From Candidatus Dadabacteria bacterium (GTDB lineage Bacteria; Desulfobacterota_D; UBA1144; Nemesobacterales; Mycalebacteriaceae): DNA of 38,577 bases. Positions 25,901 through 34,308 of the stretch are shown here, in pieces. Below the pieces are notes generated by a model. That model ran no database searches and was not told the DNA's origin. It was given only the letters and a program-made list of their open reading frames with translations. The translations under genes and the position numbers were made by a program. The first letter of the stretch is position 1. The number at the start of each line of letters is the position of its first letter. The stretch spans positions 1 to 38,577 of the forward strand of contig JAPOUR010000035.1 of assembly GCA_026708565.1 (NCBI GenBank). Direction: 5' to 3'.

Positions 25901-27501
25901 ACCATGACATATACTCCATTGAAGACCTTGCCGAGTTGATATACGACCTCAAAAATTCAAACCCGTCCGCGAGGATAAACGTCAAACTTGTATCCGAGGC
26001 GGGCGTCGGCACCATCGCCGCCGGCGTCGCCAAGGGGCACGCCGATGTGATACTGATAAGCGGCAATGACGGTGGCACGGGCGCGTCTCCCCAGAACAGC
26101 ATCCAGTATGCGGGGCTGCCGTGGGAACTCGGCATAAGCGAGACGCACCAGACCCTTTTGCTCAACAACCTCAGAAGCCGCGTTGTTCTTGAGACGGACG
26201 GGCAGATGAAAACCGGCAGGGACGTTGCGGTCGCGGCGCTTCTCGGCGCGGAGGAATACGGGTTTTCAACCGCGCCGCTCATGGCGCTCGGCTGCATAAT
26301 GATGAGGGTGTGCCACCTCAACACCTGCCCCGTCGGCGTGGCGACCCAGGACCCCGCGCTTCGCAAAAAGTTCACCGGAGACCCCGCCCATGTGGTCAAT
26401 TTCATGCGGTTTGTCGCCCGCCAGACGCGCGAAATAATGGCCGCGCTGGGCTTTCGCACCGTTAACGAGATGGTGGGACGCACGGACATGCTCAAGTCCG
26501 TCCGCCCCAAAGGGCACTGGAAGGCGGAAAACCTGACGCTTGCCGCCGTTCTTCACCGCCCGGACGTTCCGGCACACTACGGCACATACCGCCTTACGGA
26601 GCAGGACCACGGCATTGCGGAATCTCTGGACATGAGAAAACTGCTGAAAGTGTGCGCCCCCGCCATAGAGCGGCGCGAGAAGGTTGACGCAGAGTTTGAA
26701 ATACGCAACACAGACCGCACGGTCGGCACGATAGTCGGCAGCAGAATCTCTTCCGTTCACGGCTCTTCCGCCCTTGAGGATGACACCGTTACCTTGCGCT
26801 TCAGGGGCTCGGCGGGGCAGAGTTTCGGCGCGTTCGTTCCGCGCGGCATGACGATGCTGCTTGAGGGGGACTCCAACGACTACATCGGCAAGGGGCTTTC
26901 CGGCGGAAAAATAGCGGTTCTGCCGCCCGCCGAATCAACTTTTGTCGCGGAAGAAAATGTCATCACGGGCAATGTGGCGTTTTACGGCGCGACTGCGGGC
27001 GAGGCATACATACGCGGGATTGCGGGCGAGAGGTTTTGCGTCAGAAACAGCGGCGTTGACGCCGTGGTGGAGGGAGTGGGAGACCACGGCTGCGAATACA
27101 TGACCGGGGGCAGTGTGGCGATACTCGGGCGCACGGGAAGGAACTTTGCCGCCGGAATGTCCGGCGGTGTCGCGTATGTTTTTGACCCGGCGGGCGATTT
27201 TGAGGCGAAAAACTGCAACACTCAGAGCGTCTCGGTGGAAGCCCTGTCGCCGGAGGACGAAACCGCACTCAAAACCATGATAATGCGCCACCTTCAATAC
27301 ACCCGCAGCGCGGTTGCGGAAAGGCTTCTCAAGCGGTGGGAGGAGAGCGCGGCCCGGTTCGTAAAGGTCATGCCCAATGACTACAAGAGGATGCTTGAGT
27401 GCATAAGCAGGGTTGAGGAGAGGGGTCTCAGCGGCGATGAGGCGATGATGGCGGCGTTTGAGGAAAACGTAAAGGACGCCGCGCGGGTGGGCGGCAACTA
27501 A
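22933..27501 (+). CDS. gltB: Glutamate synthase (GOGAT) large subunit, 1522 aa
   Basis: Transfers the amide of glutamine to 2-oxoglutarate, giving two glutamates. It works with the small subunit encoded just downstream. ATG 22933 is the first start after an in-frame TGA. Residues 1-19 are a propeptide that is normally cleaved to expose Cys20 (HDSCGVGFV), the glutaminase nucleophile. The central and FMN-binding synthase domains include [19 protein letters not shown] and [11 protein letters not shown]. The 3Fe-4S cluster ligands are Cys1121, Cys1127 and Cys1132 ([13 protein letters not shown]). The C-terminal GXGXG beta-helix ends with [21 protein letters not shown]. Length is as expected for bacterial GltB. 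Confidence 0.97.
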   Translation: MSVPFEKQGLYDPAFEHDSCGVGFVVNIKGEKSHSIVADSLTVLANLEHRGACGCEPETGDGAGILLQIPHGFLAPECEKAGVSLPPEGNYGVCMMFLPKDEKERGAVLSAIEKITLEEGQEFLGVRPVPTDNSSLGLTSAGCEPFVCQAFIGRGGGTEEGLAFERALFVIRKRAENTAAREGFYISSLSSKTVVYKGMLTTAQVPAYYPDLADKRVKSAIALVHSRFSTNTSPNWSRAHPYRFVIHNGEINTLRGNINWMRSREPLLAEAGNPFAGREEKIFPVIEPDGSDSAAFDNCLEFLTLCGYSIEHAVMMMVPEPWFKHGDMDAAKRAFYKYHGCLMEPWDGPASVCFTDGEKVGAVLDRNGLRPSRYYVTSDDTIILSSEVGVLPVAPGKVLYKGRLEPGRMLLVDTHEGRIVEDGEIKSGLSGRFPYEEWTEKHMTPLAAVAAPSSPSPRLTPEETTVQQKVFGYTFEEIRLLLAPMAGSGVESVGSMGRDTPLAVLSVRPKLLYNYFNQLFAQVTNPPIDSIREEIVTATNVNLGAGGNIFSPSPESCKVIQASGPVLSEEEMEKLKSLPASAVIESFFDPGGGGEALAAALEEMFKKADKAVAAGSNILVISDRGADAKRCPVPALLATAGLHHHLIRAGRRMKASIVVDSGEPREVHHFALLVGYGASAVCPYLAFETIRGLAAGGEISADPETAFSNYITGLTKGVVKIMSKMGISTVQSYHGAQIFEALGLSDDFVEKYFTRTQSRIGGIGINVVATEAAMRHSDAFPARPGAPAALDEGGVYQWRFEGEKHMYNPQTVHALQKACREGDYGVFERFSELVGKEERDRFTLRGMLEFDFTDKPVPLEEVESEEEIMKRFKTGAMSYGSLSAEAHEGLAIAMNRVGGKSNTGEGGEDTRRWKPDENGDLRRSAIKQVASGRFGVTGEYLANSDEIQIKMAQGAKPGEGGQLPGKKVYPWIAQVRLSTPGVGLISPPPHHDIYSIEDLAELIYDLKNSNPSARINVKLVSEAGVGTIAAGVAKGHADVILISGNDGGTGASPQNSIQYAGLPWELGISETHQTLLLNNLRSRVVLETDGQMKTGRDVAVAALLGAEEYGFSTAPLMALGCIMMRVCHLNTCPVGVATQDPALRKKFTGDPAHVVNFMRFVARQTREIMAALGFRTVNEMVGRTDMLKSVRPKGHWKAENLTLAAVLHRPDVPAHYGTYRLTEQDHGIAESLDMRKLLKVCAPAIERREKVDAEFEIRNTDRTVGTIVGSRISSVHGSSALEDDTVTLRFRGSAGQSFGAFVPRGMTMLLEGDSNDYIGKGLSGGKIAVLPPAESTFVAEENVITGNVAFYGATAGEAYIRGIAGERFCVRNSGVDAVVEGVGDHGCEYMTGGSVAILGRTGRNFAAGMSGGVAYVFDPAGDFEAKNCNTQSVSVEALSPEDETALKTMIMRHLQYTRSAVAERLLKRWEESAARFVKVMPNDYKRMLECISRVEERGLSGDEAMMAAFEENVKDAARVGGN

Positions 27502-27512
27502 AGGAAACGGCG

Positions 27513-28997
27513 ATGGGAGACCCTACGGGATTTATGCGTTACGGCAGGCGGCTCGGCAAAGACCGTGAGCCGTCCGAAAGGCTGTCGGACTGGAACGAGT
27601 TTCACGGCCACCTTTCAGAAAAAGACCTCGGCGAGCAGGGGGCGCGCTGCATGGACTGCGGCGTTCCGTTCTGCCAGACGGGAGACACGCTTGCCGGAAT
27701 GGCGACGGGATGCCCCGTCCGCAACCTGATACCCGAATGGAACGACCTTGTTTACAAGGGCGACTGGCGGCAGGCGCTTGAGCGGCTGCACAAAACCAAC
27801 AACTTTCCCGAATTCACCGGAAGGGTGTGCCCCGCCCCGTGCGAGGGCTCATGCGTTCTCGGCATAAGCGACCCGCCCGTAACCATCAAGGCGATAGAGT
27901 GCGCGATTGTTGACAGGGGCTTTGAGGAGGGCTGGATAACGCCCGCGCCGCCTGCGGAGCGCACCGGCAAAAAGGTTGCCGTGGTGGGCTCGGGCCCCGC
28001 CGGGCTTGCGTGCGCGGCGCAGCTCAACAAGGCGGGGCACTCCGTGGTTGTTTACGAGAGGGACGACCGCATCGGCGGGCTGCTGATGTACGGCATTCCC
28101 AACCCCCACCTTGACAAGAGGGTGGTGGAGAGAAGGGTTGACCTTCTTGCAAAGGAGGGGGTTGAGTTTGTGGCGGGCACGGAGATAGGCGCGGACGTGC
28201 CGCCGGGCGAGCTTGTAAGTTCCAATGACGCGGTTGTTATCTGCACCGGCGCGACAAAGCCGAGAGACCTTGACGTGCCGGGCAGGAAGTCAAAGGGCGT
28301 TTATTTTGCGATGGATTTTCTGAGGGAGAACACCGGAAAACTTCTGGACAGCGGCTTCAAAAGTTCCGGAGACATATCCGCCGCCGGCAGGGACGTTATC
28401 ATCCTCGGCGGCGGAGACACCGGGACCGATTGCGTTGCCACCGCGATGAGGCAGAAGTGCAAAAGTCTGCTTCAGTTTGAAATCCTTCCCCGTCCTCCCG
28501 CCGGGCGCGCGGCGGACAATCCGTGGCCGCAGTGGCCCCGCGTTTACAATCTGGACTACGGCCAGCAGGAGGCGATGGCGGTGTTCGGCGAAGACCCGCG
28601 CAAGTATCAGGTTCTCACAAAGAGCATTGAGGCCGATGAAAACGGCGCAGTCCGGGGGCTCAAAACCGTCCGCATCAACTGGAAGAAAGGGGCGGGCGGG
28701 CGCATGGAGATTGAAGAGCAGCCCGGAACGGAGCAGTTCTGGCCCGCGCAAATGGTGTTTCTTGCGCTGGGATTTCTGGGGCCTGAGCAGACCATCATAG
28801 AAAAACTGGGGCTTGAGACCGATGAGCGCTCAAACATCCGCGCCGGTTACGGCGAATACCGCACGAGTGTGGACAAGGTTTTCGCCGCCGGAGACGCGAG
28901 AAGGGGGCAGAGCCTTGTCGTGTGGGCGATAAACGAGGGGCGCGAAGCCGCAAGAGAGTGCGACCGCTACCTTATGGGCTCAACCCGCCTCCCCTGA
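27513..28997 (+). CDS. gltD: Glutamate synthase small subunit, 494 aa
   Basis: FAD- and Fe-S-containing subunit that oxidises NAD(P)H and feeds electrons to GltB. The N-terminal cysteines CMDCGVPFC, GCPVRNLIPEWN and VCPAPCEGSC hold two 4Fe-4S clusters. The FAD site is GSGPAGLACAAQL near 158. The pyridine nucleotide site is ILGGGDTGTDCV near 297. The C-terminal FAD-domain motif AAGDARRGQSLVVWAI is present. AAAGGAAA lies before the ATG, 11 bp after gltB. Confidence 0.97.
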   Translation: MGDPTGFMRYGRRLGKDREPSERLSDWNEFHGHLSEKDLGEQGARCMDCGVPFCQTGDTLAGMATGCPVRNLIPEWNDLVYKGDWRQALERLHKTNNFPEFTGRVCPAPCEGSCVLGISDPPVTIKAIECAIVDRGFEEGWITPAPPAERTGKKVAVVGSGPAGLACAAQLNKAGHSVVVYERDDRIGGLLMYGIPNPHLDKRVVERRVDLLAKEGVEFVAGTEIGADVPPGELVSSNDAVVICTGATKPRDLDVPGRKSKGVYFAMDFLRENTGKLLDSGFKSSGDISAAGRDVIILGGGDTGTDCVATAMRQKCKSLLQFEILPRPPAGRAADNPWPQWPRVYNLDYGQQEAMAVFGEDPRKYQVLTKSIEADENGAVRGLKTVRINWKKGAGGRMEIEEQPGTEQFWPAQMVFLALGFLGPEQTIIEKLGLETDERSNIRAGYGEYRTSVDKVFAAGDARRGQSLVVWAINEGREAARECDRYLMGSTRLP

Positions 28998-29002
28998 CGG
29001 CG

Positions 29003-30196
29003 ATGGAAAATTTAACCCCGAAACAGCAACTTGCCGCGGTCGCGCGGGGCTCTGAAAGGGTGGTGTCCGACACCGAACTGATTGAAAAACTGGGCGAGTC
29101 CCGCCCCCTTCGCGTAAAGGCGGGTTTTGACCCGACCGCGCCCGATCTGCATCTCGGCCACTGTGTTCTGCTCCGCAAACTGAGGGATTTTCAGGACATG
29201 GGGCACAAGGTTCTTTTCCTCATCGGCGACTGGACGGCGCAGATAGGTGACCCCAGCGGCAGGACGGACGAGAGGCCGGTTTTGTCGCCTGAGGAGATCA
29301 GGGAGAACGCAGAAACCTATGAAAAGCAGGTTTTCCGCATACTTGACAGGGAAAAGACCGAGGTGCGGTTTAATTCCGAATGGCATGAGGGGATGAATTC
29401 CCGCGACCTTATGGGGCTTGCGTCCATGGCGAATGTTGCGAGTCTGCTTGAAAGGGAGGATTTCCGCGCCCGTTACAGGGAGGGAAAGCCCATATCGGTG
29501 AAGGAGTTTTTCTATCCGCTGATTCAGGCGTATGACTCGGTTGCGCTTGAGGCGGATGTGGAGATAGGGGGAACAGACCAGACCTTCAACCTGCTGCTTG
29601 GCAGGGAGGTTCAGAAGCGGTTCGGCATGAAGCCGCAGGCGTGTGTGCTCCTTCCCATCCTTGAGGGGCTTGACGGGGTGAACAAGATGTCCAAATCGCT
29701 CGGCAACTACATAGCCGTGGAAGACGCGCCGGAGGATATGTTTGCCAAAGTCATGTCCGTTTCGGACGATTTGATGTGGAGATACTATGAACTGCTCAGT
29801 CAAAAAACGGCGGAGGAGATAAAGAAGTTAAAAACGGGGCATCCGATGGACGCAAAGAGGGATCTTGCGTTTGAGATAACCGCATGGCTTGCGGACGGAA
29901 AGAAGGCGGCGGCGGCGGCGGACGCCTTTGCAGGCAAGTTTTCAAAGAGGGAGTTTCCCGAAGACGCCCCGGAGAGGGTTTTTTCGCGGGGGAAGGTAAA
30001 GACCGTGCTTGATCTGGCGGTTGAGGTTTCCGGTTCGCTGAAAAGCCGGGCGGAGGCAAAGCGGCTGATAGGGCAGGGGGGGTTGACGATAAACGGGGAG
30101 AAGCATTCCGACCCCTCAGGGGCGATTCCCGAAGGGGAGGAGTTTGAGGTTAAAATCGGGAAGAAAGAGTTTGTCCGGGTTTTGGAAGGGAAATAG
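29003..30196 (+). CDS. tyrS: Tyrosyl-tRNA synthetase, 397 aa
   Basis: Class I aminoacyl-tRNA synthetase charging tRNA-Tyr. I chose ATG 29003, 5 bp after the gltD stop, because MENLTPKQQLAAVARG is a normal N-terminus; an upstream in-frame ATG at 28922 would lie inside gltD. The HIGH motif is HLGH at 50-53 and the KMSKS loop at 228-232. A C-terminal S4 RNA-binding domain follows (AEAKRLIGQGGLTINGEKHS). The form resembles the TyrZ-like subgroup. It probably shares a transcript with gltBD. Confidence 0.95.
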   Translation: MENLTPKQQLAAVARGSERVVSDTELIEKLGESRPLRVKAGFDPTAPDLHLGHCVLLRKLRDFQDMGHKVLFLIGDWTAQIGDPSGRTDERPVLSPEEIRENAETYEKQVFRILDREKTEVRFNSEWHEGMNSRDLMGLASMANVASLLEREDFRARYREGKPISVKEFFYPLIQAYDSVALEADVEIGGTDQTFNLLLGREVQKRFGMKPQACVLLPILEGLDGVNKMSKSLGNYIAVEDAPEDMFAKVMSVSDDLMWRYYELLSQKTAEEIKKLKTGHPMDAKRDLAFEITAWLADGKKAAAAADAFAGKFSKREFPEDAPERVFSRGKVKTVLDLAVEVSGSLKSRAEAKRLIGQGGLTINGEKHSDPSGAIPEGEEFEVKIGKKEFVRVLEGK

Positions 30197-30223
30197 TATG
30201 TCTTTTCAGGGGTTTGGGCGATT

Positions 30224-30304
30224 TATAGCAAGTTATAAGCGGTTTGGCGTATATGGCGTTATATGACCTTATATGATGTTATATTGACATATATTTTGTT
30301 ATAA
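30224..30304. repeat. Array of TATA motifs with 10-bp phase
   Basis: TATAT or TATAA begins at 30250, 30260, 30270, 30280, 30290 and 30300, exactly one helical turn apart. TATAG 30224 and TATAA 30234 form an earlier pair with the same spacing. The intervening five bases vary (GGCGT, GACCT, GATGT, TGACA, TTTGT). All motifs lie on one DNA face, as expected for curved DNA or a cooperatively bound operator. The array overlaps the promoter of the ATPase gene. Confidence 0.8.
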
Positions 30305-30312
30305 ATTACTAT
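30284..30312 (+). promoter_or_regulatory. Promoter of the accessory operon (TTGACA-N17-TACTAT)
   Basis: TTGACA 30284-30289, a 17-bp spacer and TACTAT 30307-30312. Only 10 bp separate the -10 from ATG 30323, so the transcript would be leaderless or nearly so; no ribosome binding site is present. The hexamers lie within the phased TATA array, so a protein bound there would block or bend the promoter. Confidence 0.7.
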
Positions 30313-30322
30313 CCGTTTCGTA

Positions 30323-31510
30323 ATGAAGCCTGTTAACAATCCGTTTTCGCCGGGGGCGGGTTCTCCTCCGCCCGCGCTTGTGGGTAGGGAGGATATTCTG
30401 GAGCGGTGTCGCATTCTTCTGGCGAGGGTAAGAGCCGGGCGTTCGGAGAGGAGCATGCTCCTTACGGGGTTGCGCGGTGTCGGCAAGACGGTGTTGCTGA
30501 ATGAGATGGAGATAGTGTCGCGCAATGAGGGGTGTTACCCGGTGCTTATTGAGGCGTCCGAGGAAAAGCCTTTCGCCTCCCTGCTTGCTCCCAGTTTAAG
30601 AAGGTTGCTTTTTGATTTGGACAGGATGGCCGCCGCAGGCGACAAAGCCCGCCGCGCTCTGGCGGTTTTGAAGGGGTTTGTCGGGGCCGTCAAACTGTCC
30701 GTGGGAGACATAACCGTCAACATAGACATAGACCCCGAAGTCGGGGTTGCCGACAGCGGGGATATGGAGGCCGATTTGCCAGAGTTGTTTGTCGCCATAG
30801 CGGAAGCCGCTCAGGAAAAGGGGACGGCGGTCATCATTCTTCTGGATGAGGTTCAGTATTTGAAGGATGCGGAACTCGGCGCTCTGATGATGACGATGCA
30901 CAAGATGCAGCAGCGTCAGTTGCCGCTTGCTCTCGTGGGGGCGGGGCTGCCCGTTCTTCCGGGTCTTGCCGGAAGGATCAAATCCTACGCCGAGCGGCTG
31001 TTTGATTTTCCGCACATAGGCGGTTTGTCCAAAGAGAACACTTATGAGGCTTTGCAAGAGCCGGTTTCGGAGAGAGGGGTTCGGTTTGAGGAGGATGCTC
31101 TCGGTGAGATATTCAGAATGTCCGAAGGGTATCCGTATTTTCTTCAGGTGTGGGGCTATCAGGCGTGGAATCATGCGGTGGAATCCCCCATAACAGTTGA
31201 ACTGGTAAGGCAAATTTCCCCGAAGGTTGTTGACCATCTTGATGAAAACTTTTTCCGTGTCCGCTTTGACAGGCTGACCCCGACGGAAAAAGAGTTTCTG
31301 CGCGCCATGGCTGACATAGAGGGGAATGAGAAGCGCACCAATGATATTGCCGCCGCGCTGGGGAAGGAGACAAGCAGCACAAGCCCGATTCGCAGAAATC
31401 TTATCAACAAGGGAATGATTTACAGCCCCTCTCACGGAAACTTGGCTTTTACCGTGCCGTTGTTTGATGAGTTTATGCGGAGGGCTATTGCCGTAAGCGG
31501 GGGTGTTTGA
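30323..31510 (+). CDS. AAA-type ATP-binding protein with C-terminal winged helix, 395 aa
   Basis: STAND/ORC-like ATPase of the family usually annotated only as ATP-binding protein. Walker A is GLRGVGKT (49-56), and Walker B is VIILLDEVQYL with Asp175-Glu176. A lid region (GGLSKENTYEALQEPV, RMSEGYPYFLQVWG) follows. The last 90 residues (LTPTEKEFLRAMADIEG, TNDIAAALG, RRNLINKGMIY) are a winged helix likely to bind DNA. No transmembrane segment is seen. It is the first gene after the phased TATA array and precedes two restriction-modification modules. It may be an energy-using part of the defence locus or its regulator; either is inference. It starts without a ribosome binding site, consistent with a leaderless mRNA. 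Confidence 0.85.
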   Translation: MKPVNNPFSPGAGSPPPALVGREDILERCRILLARVRAGRSERSMLLTGLRGVGKTVLLNEMEIVSRNEGCYPVLIEASEEKPFASLLAPSLRRLLFDLDRMAAAGDKARRALAVLKGFVGAVKLSVGDITVNIDIDPEVGVADSGDMEADLPELFVAIAEAAQEKGTAVIILLDEVQYLKDAELGALMMTMHKMQQRQLPLALVGAGLPVLPGLAGRIKSYAERLFDFPHIGGLSKENTYEALQEPVSERGVRFEEDALGEIFRMSEGYPYFLQVWGYQAWNHAVESPITVELVRQISPKVVDHLDENFFRVRFDRLTPTEKEFLRAMADIEGNEKRTNDIAAALGKETSSTSPIRRNLINKGMIYSPSHGNLAFTVPLFDEFMRRAIAVSGGV

Positions 31511-31512
31511 CA

Positions 31513-31626
31513 ATGTTCGCTTTGTCCATTCTACTTAAGAAAGCGCATATCTTGCAGATGGTCATGTTCGTAAAGCAACCTGAAATGAACGGAAGGCGGG
31601 GGTTTGAGGGGGAGTTGACGCCGTGA
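31513..31626 (+). CDS. Possible 37-residue protein
   Basis: An ATG 2 bp after the ATPase stop opens a frame that fills the whole gap and ends in TGA overlapping the GTG start of the methyltransferase (GTGA). The product starts MFALSILLKKAHILQMVMF and is hydrophobic in its first half. A G-rich stretch lies before the ATG. An open run of 37 codons is not rare by chance, so this rests on the exact fit between neighbours. It may instead be only a spacer that couples translation. Confidence 0.3.
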   Translation: MFALSILLKKAHILQMVMFVKQPEMNGRRGFEGELTP

Positions 31627-32417
31627 GCGGTGGAAGGGAAATGCGCGGTCTGTTTGTTGCCGACTGCGTTGATTTTATGCGGGAAATGCCCGAAGGTTGC
31701 GTTGACCTGACGGTTACCTCCCCGCCGTATGATTCCCTGAGGGACTACAAAGGTTACAAGTTTGATTTTGAATCCGTTGCCGAAGGGTTATACAGGGTAA
31801 CGGCGAAAGGCGGGGTTGTCGTGTGGGTGGTGGGCGACCGCATAAACGGCGGGCGCAGCCTTACAAGTTTCCGGCAGGGGATTTACTTTCAGGAAATCGG
31901 TTTCAATATGCACGATGTGATGATCTACCGGAAAAAGAACACGCCCTTTATGCGGAGCAATGCCTACACAAACTGCCATGAGTTTATGTTTGTCTTAAGC
32001 AAGGGGAAGCCCAAAACATTCAATCCGTTGAAAGAGGATACAGTCAGGCACGGTTTTGAGATGGTGGTGCACAACAAGGGCGCGGACGGGGTTAACAGGA
32101 AAAACCTGAAAGAGTTGAAAAAACAGAAGACAAAAACAAATATATGGGCGTATGCGGTCGGCATGGGCGGGACCACTTCCGACAAGGTGGCGTTCAAGCA
32201 TCCGGCGGTTTTTCCGGAGAAACTGGTTGAGGATCATATTCTCTCATGGACAAATCCTCATGACCTTGTGTTTGACCCGATGTGCGGCTCTGGAACGACC
32301 TGCAAGATGGCGACCATAAACCGGCGCAAGTATATCGGCGTGGATATTTCAGAGGAATATATTGAGATTGCAAAGAAGCGGCTGGGGCAATATAGGAGTT
32401 TAGAGGATGTCGCCTGA
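31623..32417 (+). CDS. Site-specific DNA methyltransferase (beta class, N4-cytosine or N6-adenine), 264 aa
   Basis: Uses S-adenosylmethionine to methylate DNA. The catalytic motif IV comes first: TVTSPPYDSL with SPPY at 33-36. The AdoMet motif I is near the C-terminus (FDPMCGSGTTCKMA, about 216-229) and is followed by YIGVDISEEYIEIAKKRL. This order defines the beta class. SPPY is common in N4-cytosine enzymes but does not settle the base. The start may be GTG 31623, behind GGGGGAG and overlapping the small frame, or ATG 31641 behind GGAAGGGAA. The gene overlaps the HNH nuclease gene by 11 bp, which suggests a type II restriction-modification pair. Confidence 0.9.
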   Translation: MSGGREMRGLFVADCVDFMREMPEGCVDLTVTSPPYDSLRDYKGYKFDFESVAEGLYRVTAKGGVVVWVVGDRINGGRSLTSFRQGIYFQEIGFNMHDVMIYRKKNTPFMRSNAYTNCHEFMFVLSKGKPKTFNPLKEDTVRHGFEMVVHNKGADGVNRKNLKELKKQKTKTNIWAYAVGMGGTTSDKVAFKHPAVFPEKLVEDHILSWTNPHDLVFDPMCGSGTTCKMATINRRKYIGVDISEEYIEIAKKRLGQYRSLEDVA

Positions 32418-33024
32418 GTGGGTTGTCTGCGTCAAAGGGAAAGGCAATCTGCATGAGGGAGGCAAACCGGAGAGAAGGGAGAGAACCTTTCCGATCAACT
32501 CGGTGGGTCTTGTCCAACAGCGCGATTCAAAATCCGTTGTTGTCTGGCTGATTGGCAGGAATGAAATATGGACTGTTCCGTCAGGCGCGGTCAAGGGTGT
32601 TGATGTTGTAAAGACGGGAGACAAACACGCCAAAAAGATTTGCAATGTCTGCCACTGTCTTTTGCCGGTGTCCCGGTTTGCGAGGAATCAGAATAACAAA
32701 CACGGAATTATACGCCGTCCGAGTTGTGTGAAGTGCCGAACCGATATTGACAAGAGAGCGCCAAAGAGCAGTCAGGCAAAAAGGATGGAGAAAGAGAGGC
32801 CGCCTGTCGGCAGTCCGTTCAAGTGTCCCATCTGTCAGAAGCGGTCAATAGTGGGGATAACCGCCAAGGTTGTTGCCGACCATGACCACCATACGGGGAA
32901 TATACGAGATTTTATTTGCGACAGTTGCAATACGGGGCTTGGGCGGTTTAAGAACGGGGAGAACTATTTGCATAATGCGATTGAGTATCTCAGGGAGAGG
33001 GATGAACTTAATGCGGGGGAGTGA
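32407..33024 (+). CDS. HNH (endonuclease VII-like) nuclease, probable restriction enzyme, 205 aa
   Basis: The C-terminal half has a beta-beta-alpha-metal nuclease site: CPIC 140-143, ADHDHHTGNIRDFICDSCN with Asp158, His159, Asp160, His161 and His162, and a second pair Cys171/Cys174, then Asn175. This is the pattern of the endonuclease VII group. A separate zinc-binding pair-of-pairs lies at Cys79/Cys82 and Cys107/Cys110. The first 70 residues are beta-rich and may recognise DNA. The gene overlaps the methyltransferase gene, the usual layout for a cognate restriction enzyme. A homing or nicking endonuclease is the alternative. Confidence 0.85.
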   Translation: MSPEWVVCVKGKGNLHEGGKPERRERTFPINSVGLVQQRDSKSVVVWLIGRNEIWTVPSGAVKGVDVVKTGDKHAKKICNVCHCLLPVSRFARNQNNKHGIIRRPSCVKCRTDIDKRAPKSSQAKRMEKERPPVGSPFKCPICQKRSIVGITAKVVADHDHHTGNIRDFICDSCNTGLGRFKNGENYLHNAIEYLRERDELNAGE

Positions 33025-33039
33025 TTAGGAGAGAGTTTA

Positions 33040-34308
33040 ATGAGTGAAGAGAAATTGACAGCGGAAGAGTATTTGAAGCGGGGGTATGACAAGTTTAATT
33101 CCAAGCAATACGAAGAGGCGATTGCGGATTATAGCAAAGCCATTGAAGTTAATCCTCAGTATGCGGAATCCTACAACAATCGGGGCATTGCCAAAGCAAG
33201 GCTTGGGCAGTATTTAGAAGCGATTGAAGATTTTAATAAAGCAATTGAACTTAGTCCTGAGTACGGTGATGCGTATATCAACCGGGGCAATGCCGAAATG
33301 GAAATTGGTCAGTATCAGGAAGCGATTGCGGATTATGGTAAAGCCATTGAACTCAATCCTCAGGATGCCTATGCCTACTACAACCGAGGCAATGCCGAAT
33401 CAAGACTTGGTCGGTATCGGGAAGCGATTGAGAATTACAGCAAATCTATTGAAATAGATTCTCAGGATGCCGAAGTCTACACAAACCGAGGCAATGCCAA
33501 ATCAGGACTTGGTTGGTATCAGGAGGCTATTGAGGATTATAATAAAGCCATTGAACTCAATCCTCGCCATGCCGAAGCCTATCTTAACCGAGGTGCTGCC
33601 AAGTCAATTCTTGGGCTGAATTCGGAAGTGATTGAAGATTGTAATAAAGCCATTGAACTCAATCCTCAGGATGCCTATGCCTACTACAACCGAGGTGAGG
33701 CTTACAGCAGATTAGGAGAAAAGGAGAACGCTCTTAAGGATTTTAAAAAAGTACAGGAACTTGATCCAACAGTTATGGGGAGAGTAGAAGCCAAAAAAGC
33801 CACTGACCCTCTGCAGAGGGAAATCAAAGAGACTGGAGAAAAAGTAAAAGAAACTAAGGAGTTTCAGAAAGTTTTCAAAGACTTGAGAAATACTTATGAA
33901 AAGACAAGTGCTATATGGTTTTTACTTTCTGTCTTTATGGTGATTTTAACTTCTATAGCATTCTTGTGTGCTCCAAAATTAGCAAATCAATATGAATCTC
34001 TTGAAAAAGTTCCTTTTTTGTTCTATGGCATATACATATTTTTAACTTCAGTAACTTTTATTGTGATTCGTCGGTTCACTAATGTAGAAGAGATTGATTT
34101 GGAGTCTGATAATCGTCTTGCTATGGCGAAATTGTTTGAGTTTATAGTTCAAACTCCGGATTTACGGGAGAAATATGGTGACCTTATCCCACAACTCGCT
34201 GATGCTATGATTTACAGCATGTATAAGAAATCAAGAACAGAGAAGAGCAGTAATTTTGTTTTACAGGAAATCAAAGACGGGATGAAAGACAGAGGTATCT
34301 CTAAATGA
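33040..34308 (+). CDS. TPR protein with two C-terminal transmembrane segments, 422 aa
   Basis: Seven tandem 34-residue TPR repeats (YNNRGIAKARLGQYLEAI and similar) cover residues about 5-243; the DNA shows the matching 102-bp period. A coiled, lysine- and glutamate-rich linker follows. Two hydrophobic helices, near 291-312 and 324-343, should anchor the protein in the inner membrane. A soluble tail of about 80 residues ends IKDGMKDRGISK. TPR domains bind partner proteins, but none can be named. AGGAGAG precedes the ATG, 15 bp after the nuclease gene, and the stop overlaps the next start by 4 bp. It is clearly AT-richer than the core genes. A membrane TPR protein is unusual between restriction-modification genes. 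Confidence 0.85.
   Translation: MSEEKLTAEEYLKRGYDKFNSKQYEEAIADYSKAIEVNPQYAESYNNRGIAKARLGQYLEAIEDFNKAIELSPEYGDAYINRGNAEMEIGQYQEAIADYGKAIELNPQDAYAYYNRGNAESRLGRYREAIENYSKSIEIDSQDAEVYTNRGNAKSGLGWYQEAIEDYNKAIELNPRHAEAYLNRGAAKSILGLNSEVIEDCNKAIELNPQDAYAYYNRGEAYSRLGEKENALKDFKKVQELDPTVMGRVEAKKATDPLQREIKETGEKVKETKEFQKVFKDLRNTYEKTSAIWFLLSVFMVILTSIAFLCAPKLANQYESLEKVPFLFYGIYIFLTSVTFIVIRRFTNVEEIDLESDNRLAMAKLFEFIVQTPDLREKYGDLIPQLADAMIYSMYKKSRTEKSSNFVLQEIKDGMKDRGISK

Noticed and set aside
24778-25905. 375-codon minus-strand open frame inside gltB
   Set aside because: It is antisense to a fully conserved GltB region; its composition is what a GC-rich gene gives on the opposite strand.
33040-33770. 102-bp DNA repeats in the TPR gene as a CRISPR-like or satellite array
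   Set aside because: The period is 34 codons and matches the TPR motif; the repeats are imperfect and in frame, so protein structure explains them.
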